The notes: generated by a model from the sequence alone, not told the origin. Positions 37,030 to 49,871 are shown, counted from the first letter of the stretch. The stretch is DNA of 64,000 nucleotides from Macrotis lagotis (GCF_037893015.1 NC_133661.1:189361991-189425990); one strand, 5' to 3'. Numbers and translations: made by a program.

Positions 37030-37340
37030 GGTCTTTAAAATGGTTAATGATACACTTCCCACCTCTTCTGTGGCTCTGAAACAGTCATAACACCTTATTA
37101 TAGAAAAAGGTCATAAAGAACTGTAAAAAAAGTAGGTGTCCATGGATTGGGGAATGATTGATCACATATGAATGCAATAAAATATTATTGTGCCAGAAGA
37201 AGTAATGAACATGAGGAACTGAGTGAAACAAAGATGAAAATGGAATGGAGCAGAATGATGGAAATGAGCAAGGCAAATAGAATAATGTATACATTAACTA
37301 AAATAATATTATATATAAGAATAACAAATTATGCCAAATA
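37030..37340 (+). repeat. Old LINE-1 ORF2 fragment shared by A and B (B)
   Basis: Partner of 22,570-22,900: tccatggattggggaatgat, then atgcaataaaatattattgt and gtatacattaactaaaataa. A/B homology ends here. Confidence 0.55.
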
Positions 37341-37344
37341 CAAT

Positions 37345-39868
37345 TGAGAATTTATATTGTTTCCTCTTTGAATCAGCTCTGAATAGAATCAGAATCACTT
37401 ACTCCTTCACAATGAACTCCCTTCCTTTTCAATATAAATGCCCTTGTTTGCCTCTTTTATATGTTTTTATGTCTCCCTTTCTCTTTCTCCTGGTATATTC
37501 CTCTCCCAATGTTTATGTTTGTTGTTAAGATATAATCCCTTCATATTCAACTCTCACCTATGCCCTCTTTCTAGATAGAGAGATAGACAGATATGTGTAT
37601 ATACATGGAGAAAATTCTTTCTAATTGGCCTAATAAAGAGGAAGTTCCTATGAGTAAATAGTAACACTTTCCAATATAGGAATGTAATCAGTAAAAAAAT
37701 GTAATTCCCTTGTGATTTTTCTGTCATATTTACATTTTTATTGTTCTATTGAATCTTGTATTTAAATGCTAAATTTTCTGTTCTCCTACAGCCATTTCAT
37801 CAGGAAAGTTTGAAAGTCCCCTATTTCATTGTATATCCATCTTTTCCCCTAAGAGAGTATGCTCATTTTTGCTGGAAAATTGGTATTTGGTTGTAATCTA
37901 AGCCCTTTTGTCATCTAGAATATCATGTTCCAAGTCCCCCACTCCTTTATTTCAGAAGCTACTAAATCTTATGTTACCCTGCCTGTGACTTCACAATATT
38001 TGGTTTATTTAATTATGGTAGCTTGCAATATTTTCTCCTTGACCTAGGAGTTTGGAAATTTCGTTATTATAATTGGGGGGAGTTTCCTTTGAGGATCTCT
38101 TTTAGAAGGTGATTAGTGGATTCTTTCAACATCTGTTTACACTCTGATTCTAAAATTCTAAAAATCATGTTTATTTTCCCTTTGATTAATTTCTGATAAA
38201 ATGATATCCAAGCTCTTTTTTTGATCAAAACTCTCAGGTATTCCAATAATTTTAAAATCATTGCTCTTGGATTTTACAGGTCAGCAGTATTTTCAAGGAT
38301 GTATTACACACTGGCTTCTATTTTTTCACTCTTTTGGTTTTGTTTCATTGTTTCTTGATTTCTCATGAAGTCATTAACTTCTATTTAGTCAATTCTTATT
38401 ATGCTTAAGAAATTATTTTTTCACTGAGTTTTTCTACCTCTTTTTTCACTTTACCAATTATATTTTTAAATTGATTCTTCTCCAATCCATAGAAAGAAAA
38501 ACAAAACAAAACTTCAGAAACTGATGAACACCACATTCACTTTTTAAAAAATAGCTCTTATGCATTCTTTCCCTGAATCCTAATTCCTCTTACCCAAAAT
38601 GACTAATCTGTAAACATGCTTAACACAATTGTGTATGTGCATCATTAACCTGACTGCTTGCAACTGAGGGTAGGGGGTGTGAGGAGGGAAGGTGGAAGGA
38701 AATTTTGTAACTTAAAATATACATACACATATGGTTGAATGCTGAAAATCTTTAATAACATGTATGTGGAAAAATAAAATATCAATAAAAATGATTCTTG
38801 AAAGAAAAAGAAATGCTTCTCTTTGACCTTTTGTACCTCATTATGATTTGTCCTACTGTGTTTTAAGGTGTAATTTTCTTCAATATTTTTTCTATTTCCT
38901 CTATCAAGCTATTAATTCATTTTTTTATAAATTCCTGGATCATTTATTTCTTTTCACAACCTTTCCCTATCTTTCTTTCTCGCTTTTCAAAATCCATTTT
39001 GACCTCTTCTCTGACCTGAGACCAATTCACATTTTTCAGAGGTTTTGAATATAAGAACAATGCCTTTGTAGCATCTGAGTGTATTTTGTTCTTCCTTATC
39101 ACTATAGTAAATTTTTATAGCCAGATGTTTTTTTTCTTTTTGCTCATTTTTTGCAACCTATTACTTGACTTTAACTCTTTGTTAAAGTAGTTTTCTACCT
39201 CAATGGGAGAGGGCAAACTTTTCCAAACTTTGTTGTCTTTGTGTAGATATTTCTAGAGATATTTCTAGGGATGTGTAAATTTTCAATTCTTCCAAGGTGA
39301 TATAATCTAAGGAAAGGTGTGTTTACTACTCTCCTGTCCTATGCTCTGATCGTCAAGTGCCCACAAGCTTCCTTTTCTACTCTAGAACTGTGACAAGAGT
39401 TCTGACTACTTATGACCATAAGTCATTACTACTTCTTCAAAACCTTGTTCTATAAAGAAGTAATTCAACCTGCATCCAATTCCTGTGTGAGCAAAGCAAC
39501 AGAGTCCTCACTGCTAGCCAAAAGACTCCTGGAATATCCTTTGATGCTCTTACCATCTGTGGGAGATCTGAATAAAAGTTACTGCTGATTCAAGTGCCCC
39601 CCCTCCCCAAGGCCTACTCCCGGTTTGTTGAGATATGTGGTGACATAGCCTTCACTGGACTGTGTTCCACTCTCACCCTGGTACAATAGATATTTCCTAC
39701 TGCTCTTCTAAATTGTCTTGGTTTGGAAAATCATTTCAATTTGACTTTTTTGTGTGTTTTGTCACTCTAGAATTTCTTTAGAGTCATGATTTAAAGATAT
39801 TCTGAAGGGTTTTGAGAAAAGCTCAGGTGAGGCACTGTCTTTACTCCACTATCATGATTCTATCCTCA
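37345..39868 (-). mobile_element. LINE-1 5' half (spacer, ORF1, 5' UTR), 3' half missing
   Basis: On the minus strand: 5' UTR from about 39,868 to 39,050, ORF1 in 39,040-37,800, then the ORF1-ORF2 spacer to 37,345. ORF2 and 3' UTR are absent. Since L1 normally inserts with its 3' end complete, the left edge is a later break. That break also ends copy B. A second L1 end is nested at 38,495-38,806. Confidence 0.75.
38495..38806 (+). mobile_element. LINE-1 3' end nested in the antisense L1
   Basis: Sense 3' UTR: gactaatctgtaaacatgct, then tgcttgcaactgagggtagg, gttgaatgctgaaaatcttt and ggaaaaataaaatatcaata. Antisense ORF1 sequence continues on both sides. Confidence 0.75.
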
Positions 39869-40159
39869 AACAAAATATTCTTCTTCAAAGGGGAAAAAAC
39901 TGTCAGAAATAAATAAATAGGCATAGAATTTTAATATTTGGAGTTAGGGTGTTGGAGAATTAGGTTGTGTATTAAAGTAAACACTGGACTGAGATTAGGT
40001 ATCTGGATTCCAGTCCTTGATGTCAACTAACTCATTAGTCCTCTAAATTAATTTGAAAGACATGTGTTCCAACTAGGCTTTTAAACTTTTTAGCCTATGA
40101 ACTTATTCAATTCACAGTTTTCTGGAATACTATTTTCCTGTCTATGGTATTTTCTTTTT
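39869..40159. other. Short unique stretch with a possible MIR remnant
   Basis: aacactggactgagattagg and ggattccagtccttgatg at about 39,980-40,025 resemble a MIR head. Nothing else is seen. Confidence 0.4.
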
Positions 40160-40320
40160 TAAAAAATTGTATTTATTTATAGAAATGGAATTAAATGACT
40201 TCTCCAAGGTCACACAGCTAGGCAATTATTAAGTGTCTGAGGGCACATTTGAACTCAGGTCCTCCTGGATTCAAGTGACTCCAGGGTCAGTTCTCTATCC
40301 ACTGACCACCTAGCTGCCCT
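40160..40320 (-). mobile_element. tRNA-derived marsupial SINE
   Basis: Antisense: ccaaggtcacacagctaggc, then aattattaagtgtctgaggg, tttgaactcaggtcctcctg and accacctagctgccctttta. Confidence 0.88.
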
Positions 40321-40544
40321 TTTATGGTATTTTCTGCCATTCTTTTTTCTTTTATCTGGCATGACATCAGAGTTACCTAGAATCCTATATGGCAAAAAAA
40401 ATTTCATCAATCATCTCTCAACATCTTTTGACTCAAATCTAAAAAATTAGTCATACAGTCTGATCTTGATTTGAGACCATTCAATTCCTCATAAAAAGTC
40501 ATTGGATTTGTGAATATTTTTAATAAAATGATTTAATAAAAGAT

Positions 40545-40690
40545 TTAGAGCTGTAAGAAAGCTTAGAGGTAATCTAAACTGACCAAGTAACTTTTTAGAT
40601 GAGGAGGCTAAGACCTGGAGAGGTTAAATGACTAAAGTCACTGCCCATTATAGAAGAAGAAATTGTTCACAAATCAAGTGAATTCAAATA
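40545..40690 (-). repeat. MIR SINE remnant
   Basis: agagctgtaagaaagcttag, then ttagatgaggaggctaagac and ctggagaggttaaatgacta, reverse-complement MIR core. Confidence 0.6.
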
Positions 40691-41004
40691 CAGAGTTCTT
40701 GTGGACTATTCTACTCTCTATTTCTTTGCATTTTTATTCCATAGCCTATTAATTCACTCCCATTAGTACTGGAAGTTGTATGATACAGCTGAGAACAGTG
40801 AAGTTATTTTGTCTATTAAAATGAAAAGCCAACATTTGACAAATTCTGAAGTAGAAATTTTTCATTGATATCACCATTTTTCTGATATTCATTGCTTCTC
40901 ACCCAGTCTCCAATAACCCTATTCATCCTTTGATGCCCTTGGACATTTGGGGATGCCTATTACTACAGTTATATTATCATTCCTTGCCTAAGAACAATCT
41001 ATAT

Positions 41005-41195
41005 TAGGGGAAAACGCATTGAATTTCAAATTAGAGGAATTGGGTTTAGGTTCTAGTTCTGCTGAATATCTGTAAGATCCAAAAAGAAGTCACTTAATAT
41101 TTCTGAAGCCCAGATTCCTCAATTTTAGAATGAGAGTGGTTGGATTGCAAAAACTCTAAGAAAACAGTTCTAACTTGGTGATTCTATAATTCTAT
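41005..41195 (+). repeat. MIR/CORE-SINE remnant
   Basis: gaattgggtttaggttctag, then aagaagtcacttaatatttc and ttgcaaaaactctaagaaaa in sense MIR order. Confidence 0.55.
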
Positions 41196-42639
41196 TCCAG
41201 TCGATTGCCTACTCTTTACCAAACTTCAAACAGTAATAGATAGACTCAGTAATACATGGCCTCTGATTAGATGGGGGACTGAGAAAGGTGAAATAAATAA
41301 GAATATACTAAGATGGTGAAACTGAGTCTTTCAAAGGTTTGTGGCATCCCCAATGGAATGTTTGGAATAAGGATAGATAATTGTTTCCATTCTGAACAAC
41401 TGAAGTTAAGATATCTAAAGGATATCCATATGAAGGAATCTAAAAACAAGCATGGAACCACAGTTAAGAAAGAGATTAGATGTTACTATCATATGTATAT
41501 TGGTTGTAATTGAACTATGAACATGGATAAGATCACTAAGAGAAAAACTGAAAGGAAAAGAGAATCCAGCACTGAGTGCTGGAATGCAAATGCATAGTAC
41601 ATTTGGGACTAAATTGGATAGTCCAAACAGGTAATATAAAAGCCAGAAGAAAGTTCTGTGTCATGGAAGTGAACAAAGGAAACAATGTCTAAACTGAGTT
41701 AGTTGTCAGTAGTATCAAAAGCTTCAGATAAGGACTTCAAAAACATCCATGAAACTTTCCCTGATCCAATAAAAATGATTTCTACTTCTCAAATTTTTCA
41801 TAGTACTAGAAAAATTTTACATTGCCCAGATTTCTGCCTTTTACTTATTCCACTTTTAAATGTTGCTATTTTTGAGAATGTCTTAACTTCTTTATAATGT
41901 CATATAATCTACCTGAAATGATAGCTAATACTGTATATCTCTGTATCCTCCACACAACTAAAAAAATTCCTTGTCCATATTCCAACATTTCATGGAACAA
42001 CGACTTCATTTGGTGTTCCTCTCATAGAGACAGAGCTTAACCCTTTATACCATAGGCAGAGGACTTCCAGGAATGCAGTAGTTGAAAATTTCTTCATTCT
42101 GCAGTCAACCTGGGCACAATTGATAATGCTTGTTGAACAAAATTGTGGAAGTTAGTCCCACACCAATTCAAATCATAAATCTTTTTATACCAGTGGTGTA
42201 GAAAATTAGACACAATAATCTAGATGTGATCTGATTTTGACAGAATTCAATGATACTATGACTTCCGTTTTCTGGACATTTTAGGTGAATAGGGAGGGAT
42301 AACAATTTCACTAATATGGAGAAATCCTGAATAAATATACTTTCTCCATCAATGCAAGGCAACAAGGATAAAATTGACCCTCCTATCCATTTCCATGCCA
42401 TCTTATCTCATGTGTGTTTAGGGTCTTGGTAAACATGAGCTTTCAAACATTGAAATGCTTTGTGTCTGCTATTGCAATCACAACTTAAATCAGCCTATCA
42501 CACCCTTCCAGATTCTCTCCCTTTTATACAAACTTGCATGATCTAACTGAACAAATATATTGGAAATTATGGACATGGGACTTCAAAGGAAGCTAAGTTA
42601 CTTTCAGATGCTTGAATCTGATACCTTGGAGGCTGCTTG
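41196..42639. other. Unique DNA with faint ancient LINE pieces
   Basis: A probable L2 tail lies at about 41,745-42,000 (gaaactttccctgatccaat; tatctctgtatcctccacac). An ancient LINE-like piece, the same kind as at 19,600-19,960, lies at 42,190-42,300 (atctagatgtgatctgattt). No gene is seen. Confidence 0.4.
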
Positions 42640-42800
42640 ATTAAAAAGCATGCAAATGAGAATTAAGTTCTAATCTCAGTTTTGTTACTTAGTACTTCTA
42701 AGACTTTGGGAAATTCATCCTATCTCTGCTGTCACTGAGGAAGTGAACTTGACTAACAAAATTATTTTTAAGTTCTAAATAGTCTATAATCCCATTAATT
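42640..42800 (+). repeat. MIR/CORE-SINE remnant
   Basis: gagaattaagttctaatctc, then gttacttagtacttctaaga and aaattatttttaagttctaa. Unique DNA follows to 43,480 with no gene seen. Confidence 0.5.
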
Positions 42801-43481
42801 TTCCTCTGAAACTTTGCAATATTTTATCTGGTAACAGGGTATGTGTCAGAGAATGAATTTTAAATTGAAAGCAGGATAAATACTTAACCAAATAAAATGA
42901 ATCTGGTCCATCTCAACGTATTCTCTTTATGCCCTCCTTAGCTAAGAATGAACTTTAGTGTCTATTAAATAAAAGAATGAAACAAGGTTAAAAATGAGAC
43001 CTTCCATAAACAAATTAATTTAATCTCAATCAATAAAAACTTCAGGATAGAACAGTATTTCTAGGAACTTCTTGGTAACTTTCAGATCTGATTTCATGGG
43101 AAGAAATAGGATTAATGCTTTAGAAAGCAGTTCTATAGTTAATATATATGAAAAATGAGCTAAACTTCAAAGTACCAGAATTATGAATATATTTAGACAA
43201 AAGTAGAAAAAGATATATTTATAATATATAGTCATTTAAATAGTTAAAAGTCCAATAGGCAAAGATATATAAATACACCTAGAGGGATATAGAGAAAAGG
43301 TCTAGGGAAGGCCAAAGAATCTTGTAAGAAATGACAGAAATAGAAGTCTGGTAAATAAACAGAAGCTTAAGGATAAACAAATTGTCTCAATAATTCTAAA
43401 TTGGAATGTCAGAAAGAGAAGACCATTGATCTTGGATTTAGGAGTCCTGTATTACTGAGTCCCAAGGATCAGCACTTATTC

Positions 43482-43483
<2 letters not shown>

Positions 43484-43531
<48 letters not shown>

Positions 43532-43700
43532 TATGTGTATGAGAGAGAGAGACAGAGACAAAGAAAGAAATAGAGAGACAGATTTGTACAAACAAAGGCC
43601 TTTTTATTTGGTAATTGGAAAGATAGATATATATATATATATGTATATATTATATATATACATATATATATTATATATAACAAGAGAGACAAAAACAGAG
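43484..43700. repeat. Compound microsatellite (TG)n, (GA)n, (TA)n
   Basis: A TG run from about 43,483 to 43,529, gagagacagagacaaag at 43,541-43,585, then TA-rich palindromic runs at 43,625-43,680. The open frames across it are low-complexity artefacts. Confidence 0.95.
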
Positions 43701-44365
43701 AGAGGGAGGGAAAGAGGGAGAGAGGAGGTAAGGAGAAGAGGAAAAGAAGGAAGATTTAGGTTAATTGAAAAAAATTAAAATTTAATTTAAAAAAGGAAAT
43801 GAATTTAATGATTTTTGTTGAATCCAAGATCTTTCTAAATCATCTGGTATAACTGTCAAAAGCCTAGTACAATCTTAGAATATAATTATAATTTCAAAAT
43901 GTGTAAAGTGAATGGAATGGTTGTCCTAAATTTGTACATACTGACCATTTTTAACATATTTTGTTCTTTAATTTGGGGTGTTTTTGCCTAATACTTTAAG
44001 GAGAAACATTAGCAAGTTGAAGCATCTTTGCAGGAAAGTGAACAGAAGTCTGGAAATCTTATTATATGGAAAAAAAAAACTAAGATTCTCAAGAATTTTA
44101 GCCAGAAGAAAAGAAATCCCTGACAGGAATGACATTAACTATCTTCAAATACTTAAAAGGCTGTCACTTAGAGATGAGCTTTGACATATTCCATGTAGCT
44201 CCAGAGTACAGAATACAGAATTGAAATCAAATAGTATACCTTATAAAAAGAAAGGCTGATTACAGTTCAGCATAAGAAAAAATTTTCTCATAACTAAACT
44301 ATCAAAAAAAATTGTGTGTTCCTTTGTCGAATCATGAATTTCACATTCTCCTGAGTATTCCATAA
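43701..44365. other. Unique DNA, nothing recognised
   Basis: Starts with a purine-rich run (gagagaggaggtaaggaga) and continues as AT-rich unique sequence. Confidence 0.4.
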
Positions 44366-44532
44366 AATGCGTTTTTTTAGTTTTTTTTTTTTTTTGCAAG
44401 ACAAATGTGGTTAAGTAGCTTGCCCAAAGCCACACAGCTTGGTAATTATTAAGTGTTTGATACAGGATTTGAACCCAGCTACTCCTGACTCCAGGACCAG
44501 TGCTTTATCCACTGCACCACCTAGCTGCCCCC
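44366..44532 (-). mobile_element. tRNA-derived marsupial SINE
   Basis: Antisense with a long T run (the reversed tail) at 44,379-44,395, then gcccaaagccacacagcttg, ggatttgaacccagctactc and caccacctagctgcccccat. A second short SINE head fragment lies at 44,597-44,640. Confidence 0.9.
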
Positions 44533-44789
44533 ATAAAATTCTTAATGATTAGATAGATAAAAATGAAAAAGATAAAATTACAGTTATATACTGTACATTG
44601 AGGAAGCTAGATGGCACAATGAATAGAGTGATTTCATTTGTTGTTTTCTAGGCAAAAGTACTGGAATACTTTATTTTAAAGTTGAGGGAGAATCAGTATA
44701 AATAGCAACTATTTCTTTTCTTCCCAGAAACTCCTCCTAGATTGATTATTTTATGAAGGCAAATTAGGTCATCTTTGTCTTAATTCATT

Positions 44790-44990
44790 CCTAACCTTTA
44801 ATTCCTGAATGGTCATTGCCTCAGACAAACTGAAATATAAGACTGAAATTTAAAAGACCAAAGTCCCTCACTGAGTTCAGGTCTATCATTAGTCATATTG
44901 ACCTTTGCTGTGCCAATGGACTCCTATGCATCTGGAGGAGCTCTGACTCACTTAAATCTAACTCACAAGCCAAAACATCACCCTCCTGAT
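44790..44990 (+). repeat. Marsupial interspersed repeat, family uncertain
   Basis: Best-kept of the three relatives (14,400; 29,635): cctcagacaaactgaaatat, catctggaggagctctgact, cacttaaatctaactcacaa and catcaccctcctgatgtcat. It ends directly at the L1 start. Confidence 0.55.
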
Positions 44991-44996
44991 GTCATT

Positions 44997-46389
44997 GTCA
45001 AGATGGCAGAGAGAAGACAGGCACTGTGTTAAGTGCTCCTGATGTCCCCTTAAAAATAACATGAAAGAAAACTTTTAACAGAAACTCAATCAACAAATCC
45101 CAGGAAAAGAAGCTAGGAGAAGAACATCTACCAACAAGGTTTGTCTCAGGGGACCATGGGTGAACCAGGAGTTGAGACCAGAGGGTCAGTGCAGTGTCAG
45201 CAGTGGGGGGAAGTCAGAGGACCATTGTTAGCTGAAGAGAATTTGGTGCAAGGCAGGCCTTTGAACCAAATTTAGCTATGGAGTCTTTGACCACTGGGAG
45301 GGGAATTCTGCATGCCTGGAAACCATCCAGTTTTTATAGGACCTGAGCTCCATACTTTTAGCAGAGCATTCTTCCAGGAACAAAGGGTAGCTTCCTGCCA
45401 CCCCCACCCCCTCAGGCTCAGGTGTGGTTTACAGAGCACATTCAGCTGAAAGGAAGATTAGTTTCCAGCCCTTTGTTCAAGGTCAACTCAAGACCTGCTG
45501 CTCCTCTTCCCTCCCTCCTCAACTCCCCCCCCATTGGGAGTGGGCTTCAATCACCCCAGAGAAAGCAACCAACACCCACTACTGGTAGGCCCTTGGAATT
45601 ACTAAACCAAATGAACAAAGCCTCAATAGGAAATCTCTGAGAGTCAGGCCTTCCCCCAACACAAGATCCTTGAAAAACTGAAGAAAAACCAGTGAAAAGG
45701 GGGACCCATGGAGAAATACTTAGAAGGGACAGATTCTAATGCAGAGAGATCTAGCACTTCTGAGAATATGAATTGATCTCCAGTCCAGAAAACTTCCTTG
45801 AAGAAATCAGGAAGGAGTTTAAAAATCAGCTGGAAAAGTTGGGAAAAGGAACACAAGAGGAAATTAATATGTTTCAATAGAAAATTCATATCTCATGACA
45901 AGAACAAAAATCCTTGGAAAATATAATTGGACAAATACAAAATGAAAATAATTTTCCCAGATCCTCAACTAGGTAAGTGCAAAAAATTTAATAATTCTCT
46001 CAAAACTACACAGGAAAATCGAAAACCCCTTCAAAAAGAAAATTGACCAATTGAAAAAGGAGTTGCAAAAGGTAAATGAAGAAAATTCTCTAAAATAAAA
46101 AGAATAGAATCTGTTGAAACTAATGACTTAATGAGACAAGATTCTGCTAAACAAAACCAAAAGATCAAAAAAATAGAATAAAATGTAAAATACCTCATCA
46201 GCAAAACCACTGACTTGGAGAACTAAAAGAGAAGGAACAACCTGAAAATTATAGGCCTTCCTTTAAACATTGAAGAGGGAAAAAAAAACCTGGACTTAAT
46301 ATTGTAGGATTTAGGATAGAAAACTGCCCTGATATCATGGAACCACAGAGACAAATAGTTATTGAAATAATTCATAGATCCCCTCCAGG
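44997..46389 (+). mobile_element. LINE-1 5' half (5' UTR and ORF1), first of two in a row
   Basis: Starts aagatggcagagagaagaca and has about 0.75 kb of 5' UTR. Interrupted ORF1 sequence follows (acaaatacaaaatgaaaata; gacttggagaactaaaagag). It stops inside ORF1 at the cccctccag block at about 46,380-46,388, where a second L1 5' end begins. Confidence 0.8.
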
Positions 46390-48500
46390 GGGACTTCCAG
46401 CCAAGATGGCGGAGAGAAGACAGCACAGTTCTAAAGTCTCCTGATCTTTCCCAATCTAGCATATGAAACAAACCTCTTTAAAGATATCCGACCCACAAAA
46501 CCCAAAAAGAACATCTACCTCAGGATTTGTCTCCCTCAGCAGTACTGGATGGATTTGGGTGGGTAAGTCTGGGTACAGAGGGCAGATCACCCCCAGATCA
46601 GACAGATTAGAAACTGAATTGGATCTGGGAGACTGAGAGCCCAAGAGCCGGACCTGCTGGAACAGCGGTGGGGCTAGATAGCAGGGTCTTGACTCAACTA
46701 GGGAGCAGGGGCATACAGAACCTCTGGATCTTGCCAACAGGGCTTGGGAGGGGAGAGCTCCAGTGCAGGATAGCTTCGGACACACCATCCCTGGGCTCCT
46801 CTGCTCTGAGGAACTCAGCCTATGCCCTCATTGCAGCTGAGGCCTCTTCCTGGAACAAACAATAGCAGACTACTTCTGCCTCAGGCACAGGTGTGTGAGC
46901 AGAAGAACCAGTCCAGCAGACAAACCAGAGAGGAATGATCTCAGGCCAGGGCAAAGCTCAGGACTGATTAGAGGCAAAAGGACTCATTAACTCCAACTCC
47001 TCCCTTCAAGCTAAGGGAGAAGGCCTCAATCAAGGTCACAGATACTCCAGAGAAAGCAAAAAGCACCTCCTCCTGGCCAGAAAGAGAAACTGCACTCACT
47101 GAGTAAAGCCTCTAGTGATACCAGGCCCCTGTGAACCAGCCCCTCCCCAACTCAAGGTCTTAGGAAAATTAAGAAGGGTCAGTGGAAAGGTGGATCCATA
47201 GAAAAATTCTTGTAAGGGAATGACCCTAACTCAGAGAGACCTAGAACCTCTGAGGAGAAACGACCTGGCCTTCAACACAGAAAGACTTCCTTGAGGAAAC
47301 AAGGAAGGAGTTTAAAAATCAACTGGAAAATTTGGGATAGACAATTAATACCTTGCAACAAGAAAACAAATCCTTATAAAATACAATTGGACAAATACAA
47401 AATGAGAATAATTCTCTCAGATCCTAAATTGGGCAAATGCAAAAGGAAAATAATTCTCTCAAAAGCTCAATTGGTTAAATTGGAAAGCTCTTTCAAAAGT
47501 AGAATGGCCCAATTGGAAAAGGAGTTGCAAAATGTTAATGAAGAAAACTCCTCTCTAAAAAAAGTATGGAGTCTGCAGAAACTAATGACTCCATGAGACA
47601 GCAAGAGCCAGTTAAACAAAATCAAAAAATAGAAAAAAATAGAAGAAAATATAAAATACCTCATCAACAAAACCACTGACATTGAGAATAGGTCGAGAAT
47701 TGGCAACCTTAAAATTATTGGACTTCCTGAGAACATTGAAGAGAACAAAGTCTGGACTTAATATTACAGGATCTAGTGATGGAAAACTGCTCTGATATCA
47801 TGGAACCAGAGGGCAAAGTAGATATTGAAAGAATACATTGTTCCCCTCCAGAAAAAGAATCCTAAAATGAAAACACCAAGGAATGTTGTGGCCAAATTCC
47901 AGAATTATCAGATAAAAGAGAAAATCCTGCAAGCAGCCAGAAAGAAACAATTTAGATATCAAGGAGCCATAGTGAGGATTACTCAGGAACTGAATGCATC
48001 AACATTAAGGGATCCAAGGGTCCAGAATGAGATATTTCAAAGAGCAAGGAACCTTGAAATGCAACCAAGAATCCACTATGCCACAAAGTTAAGCCTTCTC
48101 TTCCAGGGAAAAAGATGGACATTTAACGAAATGGAAGAATTACAAAAATTTCTGATGAGAAGACCATAGCTAAATAGAAAATTTTGTCATAAAACAAGAG
48201 GTTCAAGAGACACATGCAAAGGTATAAAAAGAGGGGGGGAGTTAAAAAAATGCTCTCCAATAAGTTGAAACTGGCTATATTCCATCATGGGGGGAAAGAG
48301 TCTCATAAATCTTGAGAATTGTAACTCTAGCAGAGAGAATATACCTAGCCAGAAGTGATGGACATTCATGACCTATCCATGAGACTGCCATCCAATGGGA
48401 TGTGACTGGCTTTAACCCCACTTGGGAGAAAGACTATAATAACTCTCAAGAATTTTGACTCTATTAGACAGAATGTACATAGCTAGAGTTGACAGATACT
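46390..48500 (+). mobile_element. LINE-1 5' half (5' UTR, ORF1, spacer), second of two
   Basis: Starts acttccagccaagatggcgg. ORF1 pieces stay readable: 47,291-47,596 is coiled-coil-like (KLGKCKRKIILSKAQLVKLE), and 47,825-48,169 covers the RRM/C-terminal part (NYQIKEKILQAARKKQFRYQ, MQPRIHYATKLSLLFQGKRW). ORF1 is broken between them. Spacer sequence runs to about 48,500; ORF2 and 3' UTR are absent. Confidence 0.85.
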
Positions 48501-48859
48501 CAGAATTTTCTATGACTCATAGAATGATCTCCAAATATCTTACTGGCTTCTCTGGAGCTTTTGAAACTGCTGACAACTAGGTTATTTTTCAGTATTATCT
48601 CTTCCTTTTACTTCCATTTCACAGTATTTTCTTTTGGCTTTTATTCTACCTGTTGGACTCTCCATTTCAGTCTCCCAATATATTATTCATTTGCATTCTA
48701 GCACTCAGTTTCAAAAGTTTAAGAACGTGGTCTGAACACAGATCTTTCAGCTTATTTCAGAGTGCTACTGAGTTTTGAATATCAAGCTTTAGAATCCAGG
48801 TTCCTAGTTCCAATTCAGTGCTCACTTTATCACACTAGCTAATTCTTCAATATGCTACC

Positions 48860-49057
48860 TCCCAACATTAATATTGTATGACCATCTATTTATTCCTGGA
48901 ACAAAGTTTTCCTAATTAAAATAGCATATTTTGTTTGAGAATAGAGCCAAGGACCCTCTCTCCTACAATGAGGGAGCTGTGCCATTTTGTTACGATATAT
49001 TAATCAAAAACCATTTTATCACTCTGGACCAAGTATTCACGAGCCATTTATCACAGT
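48860..49057 (+). repeat. 5' LTR remnant of the class I ERV (right part)
   Basis: The last about 200 bases align with 56,720-56,845 (ggaacaaag, gtgccattttgtta), followed by the primer-site-like sequence. The left edge, somewhere after 48,500, could not be placed. Confidence 0.55.
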
Positions 49058-49871
49058 TTGGGGCTTATCCACAATATTAATGTAAATCTCTTTTTACAAG
49101 AAGAAAATAAGAAAATAATGCAAATGGCTTGGTTTCAAGGGAAAAATTTGGTGTTCTTTTCTGGGGAAATATCTCAGAGATTCCTCAGAAGATTGGCCAA
49201 GCTTTGGAGTTGATTGTGATTAAAATATCTAGAAGTAGAACTGTGGTGAGTGGCAGTTCTCTAGTGTGTCATTGCTGACCAGAACCACCCTGGACTGGCT
49301 GAGAAGTCCTCCAGGTGTGAGGTCTAACATGGAGAGGCCAGAGGATAATACCGTGCCTTGAGGAAGGGAGAGGGATTTGGGTCACTCTCTAGGAATTTCC
49401 CCAAAATCTTAAAGGGGAAAGTTGCCTCCAAACTGCTGTGTGAGTGAGTTCAAATGTTCCTGCAGGGGAGTATGTGTGGTCTATTTTTGCCTTATGTAAC
49501 TTTCTAAACTGGAGTTTGGGGAAGCACTCTGAGGCCTTTAAAAGAGGGGAATTAGTGTTTTTACATTGTGACAAAATTTGTACAGAATGTGAGGTAGTAA
49601 ACAACCAAAATTGTTAAATTAGTTTGGGGTTTTAACCTATTTTAACACTATTGTAACACTATTGCAAGGAGTTAAAGGAAAGTGGTAGTGGGTTAATTAA
49701 GAAGAGAAATGCCTATGTTACCAGAAATATTTACTGACTTATTTTGGGAAATAGCTTCAATTCTTTTTAAAGTTAAGCCCAGTAATGTTGCCATTTGTAT
49801 TTTTATTTTAGATAGAGCTTTTGGAATGTGAATGCTAGATTTTCTGTATAAGGTTCTCTAAAGCTCTTATC

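Larger units (their letters stand above)
24450..37340. repeat. Segmental duplication copy B (tandem OR unit)
   Basis: Direct-orientation partner of copy A, about 13 kb, containing the OR gene at 30894-31823. The two OR stop codons are 15,363 bases apart. Homology starts inside a minus-strand MIR near 24,480 and is lost at about 37,340, where broken antisense L1 sequence begins. Copy B lacks both large L1 insertions of copy A. Confidence 0.9.

Noticed and set aside
43401-43778. Open frame of 125 codons across TG, GA and TA runs
   Set aside because: The translation is low-complexity (VCVCVC, RERE, IYIY) and comes from the compound microsatellite. No domain is present.
47291-48169. Two ORF1-like frames as a domesticated L1 ORF1 gene
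   Set aside because: They lie in an ordinary L1 5' half and ORF1 is interrupted between them. Nothing suggests host use.
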